Positions 1 through 5,810 of a stretch of 7,441 nucleotides of DNA are shown piece by piece. This stretch comes from JBBSEX01 sp038239345 (GTDB taxonomy: Bacteria; Acidobacteriota; Terriglobia; Bryobacterales; Bryobacteraceae). How positions within the stretch are numbered: the stretch's first letter is position 1; each line of letters begins with the position of its first letter. The DNA is taken from NCBI GenBank assembly GCA_038239345.1, contig JBBSEX010000100.1:1-7441 (forward strand). Direction: 5' to 3'. The translations under genes and the position numbers were made by a program. The notes under the pieces are model-generated. The model saw only the letters and a program-made list of their open reading frames with translations. It was not told the origin of the DNA and made no database searches.

Positions 1-178
1 GGCGCGTTTTATCTGGGTGCAGTTCCAACCCGAACTTCCGCAGCCGTTCCCGCAAGTTCTCCAGGAACCGGTCGGCTTCTGCCCGACGCTGAAACCCAAG
101 CACATTGTCGTCCGCGTAGCGGATAACCATGACCTCGCCCGGCACAGTTGGCTTATTGAAATGGACCGTAGCGTACAT
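1..178 (-). pseudogene. Group II intron-type reverse transcriptase, fragment running off the left edge
   Basis: Reading the minus strand from 178 down to 2 gives an open frame with VMVIRYADDNVLGFQRRAEA followed by ADRFLENLRERLRKFGLELH and PDKTR. The YADD box (107-118) is the catalytic metal-binding motif of reverse transcriptases. The downstream RF-L-RLRKFGLELHPDKTR pattern is typical of group II intron maturases (LtrA type), which copy and help splice their host intron. The recognisable part starts at GEVMVIRYADD, near 145. The residues before it (MYATVHFNKPTVP) do not resemble the usual sequence ahead of the YADD box, and an in-frame stop lies a little further upstream near 220. The N-terminal finger and palm blocks are therefore missing, so this is a 5'-truncated remnant. 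The thumb/maturase and endonuclease parts, if present, lie outside the window. Identification of the family is confident; how much survives to the left is unknown. Confidence 0.8.
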
Positions 179-560
179 GCGACTTGTACGAAAACGGCAG
201 CAAGCCGGTTGGATCGGTGTCCGGCTCTACAATCCAGGCTTGCCGGTCATGAAAATAGCTACGTAACTCGGCATCCTCTTGGGTGCTCATTGAATTAGCC
301 CAAACGATCTTGCTGCCGTCTATGTCGGCGCCATTGTAGACCCACTCTTCGTGAGGGCTGTGGAAGGACATGTAATGCACAAAGATAACGTGTTTGCCCG
401 GCATTTGTTCAACTTTTGATACTAAAGCAGCCCGTGTGTCGCCTTGTGGAAAATGCGGATACTCCCAGAACGTCATTCTGGACTGAAGTGAGTCCCCGGA
501 TAGCTTGAATCCCACACTGCAGGCCAAGCATAGGACGACGCTCGCCACTACTCGTTCCGG
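153..560 (-). pseudogene. C-terminal remnant of a membrane protein of acidobacterial type
   Basis: The frame reads through a hydrophobic stretch (VVASVVLCLACSVGF), then a soluble tail with MPGKHVIFVHYMSF, HEEWVYNGADIDGSKIVWAN and ELRSYFHDRQAWIVEPD before a stop at 153-155. From memory, this tail pattern (GKH-VIVRY, HEEWVYN-ADID-SKVVWA, YF-DR-VWLVEPD) is the usual end of large multi-pass membrane proteins, possibly glycosyltransferase-like, in Acidobacteria. No function is assigned. Only the last transmembrane segment and the tail are present. The frame stays open up to 1043, but above about 560 it runs antisense to transposase coding sequence and is not real protein. The last residues (about SHVRYGPFQ) run into the reverse transcriptase junction and may not be native. 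Family recollection is moderate; the conclusion that it is a broken gene is stronger. Confidence 0.6.
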
Positions 561-562
561 CG

Positions 563-973
563 GTGGTGCCTGCCAGCGCGGATGACGCGCACCGGCCGTT
601 GGAAAAGGAGCACGATTTAGCAGCGATTCTGAGTCATGTGGAGACTCGCCAAGTAGATAACGATTACACCATCCACTTTGATTCGAAGATTTACCAGATC
701 GATAAAAAGGCGATCTGCGCAGGACTGCGCGGAGCTGCGGTCCGGGTGGAGCGGCGCTGGAATGGGGACATTGCGGTTCGCTTTCAGGACCGCTACCTGG
801 CGGTAAGTATTTGTGAGCCGCAGCCGAAGCAGGCGCAACCAAAACCGGCCAAGGAAAGATCCGTTTCGGCCTCACGTCAACCGAGTACTTGGAACAAGAA
901 CTTCGAGTTGAATGCGCCGAAACTGTGGCAGGCGGCACAGGGTTCTGGCTGCAAGCCTCCGGAGTCCTGGTGA
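563..973 (+). pseudogene. DDE transposase, C-terminal fragment (ISNCY/IS1202-like)
   Basis: The frame encodes DDAHRPLEKEHDLAAILSHV, ETRQVDNDYTIHFDSKIYQI, then GLRGAAVRVERRWNGDIAVRF and QDRYLAVS. This matches my recollection of the domain that follows the rve-type catalytic core in ISNCY (IS1202-group) transposases, with AHRPL, L--IL--HE-R-V-NDYTI, YQI, GLRGA-V-VE-R-DG and RYL. These enzymes cut and join transposon ends. The catalytic DDE residues would lie upstream and are absent. The GTG at 563 is only the first codon available in the frame, and homology appears to begin around ADDAHRPL near 578. To the left the sequence switches abruptly to the antiparallel membrane protein remnant. The fragment is therefore a 5'-truncated, non-functional element. 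The precise IS family is less certain than the call as a transposase. Confidence 0.65.
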
Positions 974-1279
974 ACCCCGAGCAAAAGGCAAAACGAAAGC
1001 CGGGCAAGAGCAGCCCGGCCATCTTCGCGTTGGATTTATCCAAGGCCTCCGCTCCTCCGAAACTTCACCAAAGAAATACAGAAGGTCAAAGTCAAAATCA
1101 AGAGCACCACCTAAAGTCGAAACCCTCTGATAGCGGTTTAGAGGCCCTCAAAGGGTTAGTTGCCGATGCTTTCTTCGGAGCCAGCCCCGTCGTCGCCTCG
1201 GCCTTGGATCTCCGGGTCGGGCGCGACCCCTTCGCGGATTGCGTTCAGATTAACATGCACTTGTTCTCAGCCTGGTTGA
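974..1279. other. Stretch without a recognisable gene, several inverted repeats
   Basis: Frames are open here in places (for example 889-1284 on the plus strand), but the translations are low in recognisable content and have no ribosome binding site. Besides the hairpin at 999-1019 there is AACCCT at 1121-1126 facing AGGGTT at 1152-1157, a CCTCT/AGAGG pair inside it (1124-1128 and 1140-1144), and GGGTCG/CGACCC around a GGCG loop at 1214-1229. I see no tRNA, no CRISPR and no convincing promoter. Most of it is probably the non-coding flank of the IS remnant plus rearranged debris. Confidence 0.5.
999..1019. repeat. GC-rich hairpin after the transposase stop
   Basis: GCCGGGC at 999-1005 and GCCCGGC at 1013-1019 form a perfect 7-bp inverted repeat with a 7-base loop, 25 bp after the transposase stop codon. 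It sits where a terminator would be expected, but no T-tract follows on the plus strand, so intrinsic termination is doubtful. It could equally be an incidental GC-rich palindrome. Confidence 0.35.
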
Positions 1280-1326
1280 AATAGGACATTTCTACTTTGC
1301 GGAGAATAGGACATTTCTATTTTGCG
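1280..1326. repeat. Tandem pair of 22-bp motifs at the IS end
   Basis: AATAGGACATTTCTACTTTG followed by CG (1280-1301) recurs at 1305-1326 with a single C-to-T change, giving a 25-bp period. The second copy is followed directly by TTGACA (1327-1332). Closely spaced direct copies next to a TGT/ACA tip are what multi-site transposase-binding ends look like. The repeat itself is seen directly; its role as a transposase-binding end is inferred. Confidence 0.7.
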
Positions 1327-1340
1327 TTGACATCTAGATT

Positions 1341-2801
1341 ATGATAATGATCACCCGAATGTCGGCTCTTATTTATGCGTTGTCGGTACTATCTTCCTTA
1401 TCCACTCTGGAGGTTCCGGCCGGAACTCAGCTCCACGTCAGGTTGACCTCCACGGTAGGCACCTATGCCAGTCGACCGGGTTCATGGGTGCAGGCGGTTC
1501 TCATTGCTCCCGTCGAAGTGAACGGCTCGACCGTTCTACCGGCCAGTAGCACATTATCTGGCAAAGTGAAATCAGTCCGGCGAGTGGGCTTTGGTATCGT
1601 CCACGAAAGCGCGGCCATCGAGCTAATTTTCGATCGTCTGGTTCTTCCGGACCGGTCGGAGCTGCCAATCTCCGCGCGAGTGATACAAGTGGACAATGGG
1701 CGCGAGAAGGTCAACCGCAAAGGCCTGATCGAGCGCGTTCGCAGCACCAGCACTCTGACCCATCGCGGTTGCGGCTATATCAAAACGGCCCTGCTTTGGC
1801 ACTTTCACGCACAGGTTGCTTATTGGGCCATCAAGACTCTAGTGGTGCAGGTTCCGGAACCTGAAATCTATTTTCCCCCTGGCGTCGAACTGAATTTGGT
1901 GTCGACTACGTTGCTCCAGGTGAGCGGGTGGCCACAGAGCGGGGGAGATCTTAGCCCTCTTCCCGCGGCAGATCGAGAGGATGTAGACAGTCTGGTTGCG
2001 ACTTTGCCCACCCGCACCACATCGGCGTTGACTTCCGCCCCGTCGGATCTGATCAACATCGGCTTGATTGGCTCCAAGGAACAGCTTACGGCAGCGTTCG
2101 CGGCCGCAGGCTGGGAAGAAGCTCATCCGGTTTCATTTCGATCCAAAGTCCGGGGTTTCAAAGCAGTCGCTGAGGGCATGGGATACCGTTCTGCTCCTAT
2201 GTCGGCTCAGTTGCTCAATGACTGTGAGGCACACATCTCGATGGAGAAAGGTTTGAATGATATGGCCAAGCGCCATCACATCCGCGTCTGGAAGCAGCCG
2301 GTACGGTGGAACGGTCGCGGAGTTTGGGCGGCTGCCGCAACCCGCGATCTTGACTTTGCGTACCTTCGGCCGGGTGGGCGCTTCACCCATACGATCGAGG
2401 AGAACATCGACCAGGAGCGCGAGAAGATCGTCTACGACCTGGCATTTACATCCTGCGTACAGAATGTCGATTGGATCAATCGCCCAGGCTTTCCGAAGTC
2501 TGCCCGCAATGCCACCGGCGATCCTATCCTCACCGATGGACGGCTGGCGCTGGTGCACTTGAACAACTGCACCCGCCCCAGGATGACGACGGAAACCTCC
2601 GAGTTGGAACCGGTTCCCAGGCATGGAACCGGGGTCCAGCGATTCGCACGCCGCGAGATCTTGAGCATGCGCAACGATCTGTTCCGTGCCAATCCCTACT
2701 TTCGAACTTACGAAGGGATCCGTGCGTTGATTTACCTTTTCCGGAAAAACTGGCCGCTCCTCGATGCACGAACAACACCTCCTGTCCGAACCTCCACGTA
2801 G
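1341..2801 (+). CDS. Exported LssY_C-domain protein
   Basis: The 486-residue product has a short hydrophobic N terminus (about residues 7-23, MSALIYALSVLSSLS), suggesting export. Residues 25-125 form a beta-rich region (VPAGTQLHVRLTSTVGTYAS ... VLPASSTLSGKV ... LPISARVIQVDN) typical of acidobacterial proteins that begin with a 'VPAGT-L-VRL' block. PEIYFPPGVELNL at 174-186 is a linker motif often seen before the next domain. Residues about 237-410 match my memory of the LssY C-terminal domain: LINIGLIGSKEQLTAAFAAA, GWEEAHP, RHHIRVW at 311-317, FTHTIEENIDQEREKIVYDL and ATGDPILTDGR. LssY was first linked to a type I secretion locus; the domain's biochemical role is not known to me. Family members often have AATHD where this protein has AATRD (332-336). 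No clear Shine-Dalgarno precedes ATG 1341; ATG 1347 or 1359 are equally possible. The start lies 9 bp from a putative IS tip, so the native 5' region may be lost. The next gene overlaps its end by 38 bp. Confidence 0.8.
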   Translation: MIMITRMSALIYALSVLSSLSTLEVPAGTQLHVRLTSTVGTYASRPGSWVQAVLIAPVEVNGSTVLPASSTLSGKVKSVRRVGFGIVHESAAIELIFDRLVLPDRSELPISARVIQVDNGREKVNRKGLIERVRSTSTLTHRGCGYIKTALLWHFHAQVAYWAIKTLVVQVPEPEIYFPPGVELNLVSTTLLQVSGWPQSGGDLSPLPAADREDVDSLVATLPTRTTSALTSAPSDLINIGLIGSKEQLTAAFAAAGWEEAHPVSFRSKVRGFKAVAEGMGYRSAPMSAQLLNDCEAHISMEKGLNDMAKRHHIRVWKQPVRWNGRGVWAAAATRDLDFAYLRPGGRFTHTIEENIDQEREKIVYDLAFTSCVQNVDWINRPGFPKSARNATGDPILTDGRLALVHLNNCTRPRMTTETSELEPVPRHGTGVQRFARREILSMRNDLFRANPYFRTYEGIRALIYLFRKNWPLLDARTTPPVRTST

Positions 2802-3510
2802 ATCTGCCGGTCCAATTTCGACTTGGCGCAAAGGGCTTGGTTTCGGGCTTATACTCTTCGCATGCGTCCTAGTCGGACCACTGGCTGCACAGCAAGCGCT
2901 AGAGCCGGCAGTCGTTCGCGCACGTGATGCGGCTGAGTTGCGGGAAACCCGCGTAGCTGGCTACTCAGTTACCGAGCAGTATGTGATCCGCTGCAGCCGT
3001 TTCAATATATCGGCCCAAATGACCGTCGCGACCATCTATCGTAGAGACCACGGCAAGACGCGCACTGTCATCTCCCGAAGCGGCTCCCCGACCCTTCAGT
3101 CGAGGGTGTTTGATCGTCTTCTCCGCGAGGAAGGTGACATGAGCCGGGGCGACGTCCGGCGTCAGACCCTGGTCAATTCGGAGAACTATCTCATGCATCT
3201 TTCAGGTGAGGAGGTCCGTTCCAACCGGAAATGTTTCGTCGTTGATCTCACACCCCGCAGGGCCAGCACTCATCTGTTGAAAGGACGTGCCTGGATCGAC
3301 ACCGACGGGGGGTCGCTGGTCCGCCTGGAGGGTCGTCCCGGCGCTAGTCCTTCCTTCATCACCGGCCGGCCAAACATCGTTCGAGAATTCGCAAAGGTCG
3401 GAGAGTTCTGGCTGGCCAAGAGTACCCATGCGGTATCCGACAGCTTCCTGTTCGGAAGGACCGAGCTGCATATCGACTACGTGGATTACCACGCTGAAGT
3501 CGACCCTTGA
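2764..3510 (+). CDS. Exported LolA-like (outer-membrane lipoprotein-sorting-like) protein
   Basis: The 248-residue product has a basic N terminus, a hydrophobic core at about 24-40 (GLGFGLILFACVLVGPLAA) and a likely cleavage near AA-QQ (41-43), so it is probably periplasmic. The mature part is rich in beta strands and ends with GRAWIDTDGGSLVRLEGRPG (174-193), GRPNIVREFAKVGEFWLAKS (201-220) and FGRTELHIDYVDYH. This 'AWID--T--LVR-EGRP ... VREF-KVGE-WLP ... LFGRTEL-I-Y-DY' pattern belongs to LolA/LolB-fold proteins (outer-membrane lipoprotein-sorting superfamily) common in Acidobacteria. A lipid- or lipoprotein-binding role is inferred from the fold only. ATG 2764 overlaps the upstream gene by 38 bp and lacks a good Shine-Dalgarno; I find no other plausible start before the signal peptide, and the overlap suggests translational coupling. 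Its TGA (3508-3510) abuts the stop of the convergent gene. Confidence 0.7.
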   Translation: MHEQHLLSEPPRRSAGPISTWRKGLGFGLILFACVLVGPLAAQQALEPAVVRARDAAELRETRVAGYSVTEQYVIRCSRFNISAQMTVATIYRRDHGKTRTVISRSGSPTLQSRVFDRLLREEGDMSRGDVRRQTLVNSENYLMHLSGEEVRSNRKCFVVDLTPRRASTHLLKGRAWIDTDGGSLVRLEGRPGASPSFITGRPNIVREFAKVGEFWLAKSTHAVSDSFLFGRTELHIDYVDYHAEVDP

Positions 3511-5346
3511 TTAGCGATTTGCCCCGAAAAGGGTGTCGCGTGTGTCGCGGGTCACGGTGTGCCAGACGCCCTTGTCGTCCGACAGTGCGTCTCGTGTAGC
3601 TTTGCCCTCGTCGAACTCGCGGCAGGAGCAATCAGCCGGCGATTCGACCATGGGACCTTCCGTAGGAACGCGCAGGCCGTTGTTTCGCGCTGCCTCCAGA
3701 AACAGGTTCCAGTCGGGGCTGAATTGATCCGTGTTACGACGGTGCGGCTGCTCGGAAGACAGATCATAGTTGATCACGGAGGTCATGATCTTGAACGCAA
3801 TCAGCAGCTGTTCGCGGTCGCCTCCCTGCGCCATTTGACGGATTGCTTCGCGTCCCGGTACCAGCGAGCGAGAGAGTGCAGAGACCCCGTCGGCCAAGGG
3901 CGAGTCGTAAAGCGGCAGGAAATTCGTCATCAGGGCAACCGGTTCGAAAACACGGTTTTGCATTCCCATCAACAACGCACCTTCGTGGTGCTGGCTGGCG
4001 GCAGTCCGTTCATAGAGACGCGGCAGCAGGAAGGGGCGGCCGGGCTTCAGCACCAGCGCGCGTTCGGCGTTGGTCAACAAACCCGCCTCGCGCGCTTGCG
4101 CCACCAGCCGCCCGAAGTCATCCCGTTTGGATTTCCAGCAGGAAGTGGTCCCGAACACGCGTACCTGCTCCCGACGCCAGGAATGGATGACCTCCGGCGA
4201 AGCTTTGCTAGTCCGAACTGTATGGCCCAACCGTGACAGCTCGCCACCGCCCCGTTCGTGCACCAGTCTCTGCAGGTCGGAGAACCTCGACAACTTGTCC
4301 ACTGTGAAGGCTGTCAGTCCGAGTAGCGGGTTCAATGTATTGAAATAAATCTTCATCGAGAAAGCCAGCTTCCCCTGAGTGGCATTGGGCACCAGAGAGC
4401 CGCGGCTCAGCGACGTCACACGCGCCGTCGGCCGTCGGGTGTCACTCAACATCGGGACGGGTTGGACGGAAACCTCGATGCGCTCGCGTTTGGCGTACCC
4501 CAGGAAATCCGTCGCCACGGACAGGGGACTGGTCACCCACCCATCGGCGACCTTGGCTTGGCGCGCACGGAACCGAAGGCCCGTGTCGCCGAACACCTCA
4601 ACCAGCGCCCTCTCCACCAAGTCGGAGCAGTTGTCGGAAAGCGCCTGGAACGGTTGCTTATTCACCTTTTCGATGAACGGGACTAACTTACCCTCCTGCT
4701 CGGCCGTTGTGGGCACTGTCAGGATGATGGAAGTTCGCATGTGGGCCGCGCCGATCGCTTCGCGCCAACGGCCATTCGGGATCATCTCGTTCGTCACGGG
4801 TTCGATAATTGCAATCGGCTCGGTCGGGTATTTCTTCTTTTGAGGCGCTAAGGCGCCGATGAGAATCTCGAAATTGATGAGACGGCGAAAAGTGCGCCCG
4901 GCATCGAAGCGCTCCAGTTCATCGCGTAGTCCCTGATAGCGGGCTTGCGAGAACGGTGGTAAATAGGGCCGCAAATGAGTCCGCCAGTATTCAATCTGCA
5001 TCGCCTCCAGAGTCCCGCCGCTACTCAGCGCGGGGACCATACGCTCATCGCTGGTTGCCATGAAGTGGTCGCGAATTGGCGCAACGAAGATGGTCCGATC
5101 ATAGCCGTACGCCAGGTTAGCGTAACGGGTGACCACTACCCCGGGTTTCTCGCCATCCCCGCAAATGCGCACTTGATCGATTCCCTTGGCGCATAAAGTG
5201 GTCGCTATCAGCGCAACATGTCCCGAACTGGTGCGCCGCGCATCTACACCCTTGCTTTCGTAGATGACGATTCCCACCGCTGCCCGAGCCTGCGATGCGC
5301 TCCACACCAGCCAGAATTGAAATGTTAGTATCAGGAATTGCTTCAA
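3511..5346 (-). CDS. Large exported protein of unknown function with possible permuted NlpC/P60-like motifs
   Basis: The 611-residue product starts with a signal peptide (MKQFLILTFQFWLVWSASQA, cleavage about ARA-AVG at 21-23). Residues 40-50 contain SSGHVALIATT, and residues 231-247 contain QPFQALSDNCSDLVERA. A GHVxL histidine early and an NC-x-x-x-VE segment later are reminiscent of permuted papain-like (NlpC/P60, YiiX-type) hydrolases, in which the catalytic His precedes the Cys. That would make H43 and C240 the candidate pair, but this is inference. The rest is not a domain I can name: GGTLEAMQIEYWRTHLRPYL (110-129), NGRWREAIGAAHMRTSIILT (191-210), an internal hydrophobic patch at about 338-350, and further Cys at 403 and near the C terminus (ADCSCREF). 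Conserved hypothetical proteins of this build seem familiar from Acidobacteria. The start is TTG at 5346: an in-frame TGA lies 15 bp upstream, and GGTGGG just before may serve as ribosome binding site. It converges on the LolA-like gene with no spacer. Confidence 0.75.
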   Translation of the reverse strand: MKQFLILTFQFWLVWSASQARAAVGIVIYESKGVDARRTSSGHVALIATTLCAKGIDQVRICGDGEKPGVVVTRYANLAYGYDRTIFVAPIRDHFMATSDERMVPALSSGGTLEAMQIEYWRTHLRPYLPPFSQARYQGLRDELERFDAGRTFRRLINFEILIGALAPQKKKYPTEPIAIIEPVTNEMIPNGRWREAIGAAHMRTSIILTVPTTAEQEGKLVPFIEKVNKQPFQALSDNCSDLVERALVEVFGDTGLRFRARQAKVADGWVTSPLSVATDFLGYAKRERIEVSVQPVPMLSDTRRPTARVTSLSRGSLVPNATQGKLAFSMKIYFNTLNPLLGLTAFTVDKLSRFSDLQRLVHERGGGELSRLGHTVRTSKASPEVIHSWRREQVRVFGTTSCWKSKRDDFGRLVAQAREAGLLTNAERALVLKPGRPFLLPRLYERTAASQHHEGALLMGMQNRVFEPVALMTNFLPLYDSPLADGVSALSRSLVPGREAIRQMAQGGDREQLLIAFKIMTSVINYDLSSEQPHRRNTDQFSPDWNLFLEAARNNGLRVPTEGPMVESPADCSCREFDEGKATRDALSDDKGVWHTVTRDTRDTLFGANR

Positions 5347-5535
5347 AAACCCACCGCTTCAAACGCCGTCGCAGACAATTTGTCCATACGGAGTTGGACG
5401 CGGTTTTGGGCGATGTGGTACGTTTTTCTATCCGAGCCATTGGTTCAAGACGACATTGATCGAGATTCTCACAGTCGTATTGTACAAACGAGCGCCCCTA
5501 CTCTACCTTTAGGGCTGGCCATCCTTATATAAATG
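5347..5535. other. Intergenic region upstream of the 611-codon gene
   Basis: No gene-like frame is supported. Read on the minus strand, toward the 611-codon gene, there is a TACAAT that would fit a -10 box (around 5481-5486), but no matching -35 hexamer at the usual distance. A weak imperfect stem is formed by GCCCCTA and TTAGGGC around 5500-5515. The sequence TTATATAAATG near 5526-5536 is locally AT-rich. The region probably holds the promoter of the minus-strand gene, but I cannot fix its position. Confidence 0.3.
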
Positions 5536-5733
5536 TCATCGCCGGAGCGGCGTTGACCAATTCCTGTTCACACTGCTGCTCGGCACGCTCAAACCCAGAG
5601 CACCGACCGGCGCCGCCACTAATAATCCCAGCGCGAGCGAATCGAGTATTGGCGCACCCAGCTTGCCCGCCGTGGCTCGTGAACTGTTAAGCGAATATAA
5701 TCCCCAAATCGCCAGTCCCAGTAGTGCCCCCAT
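5536..5733 (-). CDS. Small hydrophobic ORF, hypothetical or remnant
   Basis: The 65-residue frame reads MGALLGLAIWGLYSLNSSRA, then a hydrophilic turn and ILDSLALGLLVAAPVGALGL, giving two potential membrane helices. It lies 77 bp downstream of the M48 protease stop on the same strand. No Shine-Dalgarno precedes ATG 5733. The same frame is open back to the protease stop, but without another plausible start codon. It could be a small membrane protein cotranscribed with the protease, the broken end of a larger membrane protein, or chance. I do not recognise the family. The helix-turn-helix hydrophobic pattern is the main reason to list it. Confidence 0.3.
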   Translation of the reverse strand: MGALLGLAIWGLYSLNSSRATAGKLGAPILDSLALGLLVAAPVGALGLSVPSSSVNRNWSTPLRR

Positions 5734-5810
5734 GCAGCCGCCACGGCAAAGGTCTGTGGCAACACTCGAAGCGGTAACCGCTCGGGAGGGAACTGAGCCC
5801 GGCGGGCCTT

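Larger units (their letters stand above)
563..1332 (+). mobile_element. Right-hand remnant of an insertion sequence (probably ISNCY-like)
   Basis: This span joins the transposase C-terminal fragment to the tandem 22-bp motifs and the TTGACA at 1327-1332, which I read as the outer right end of the element. On the opposite strand the end begins TGTCAACGCAAAATAGAAAT. A TGT...ACA terminus with repeated subterminal binding sites is common in transposons of the rve/DDE class. The left end and most of the transposase are gone. The distance from transposase stop to putative tip (about 360 bp) is long for such an element, so part of 974-1279 may be foreign or rearranged. Confidence 0.45.

Noticed and set aside
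560..1043. Upstream part of the 296-codon minus-strand frame 153-1043
   Set aside because: Above about 560 it is antisense to transposase coding sequence; only the lower part looks like protein.
889..1284. 131-codon plus-strand ORF across the IS flank
   Set aside because: It overlaps the transposase in another frame, has no ribosome binding site and no recognisable motif.
1280..1326. Start of a CRISPR array
   Set aside because: There are only two units with a 3-bp gap and no spacers; an IS end explains them better.
1327..1347. TTGACA followed by TATGAT as a sigma-70 promoter for the LssY_C gene
   Set aside because: The spacing between the two hexamers is 6 bp instead of about 17, and the TATGAT overlaps the start codon.
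2133..2831. 232-codon minus-strand ORF
   Set aside because: Antisense to the LssY_C coding region, which has clear family motifs on the plus strand.
3559..4236. 225-codon plus-strand ORF
   Set aside because: It lies wholly antisense inside the 611-codon gene, whose signal peptide and motifs make the minus strand the coding one.
4379..4843. 154-codon plus-strand ORF
   Set aside because: Another antisense shadow of the 611-codon gene, with no domain features.
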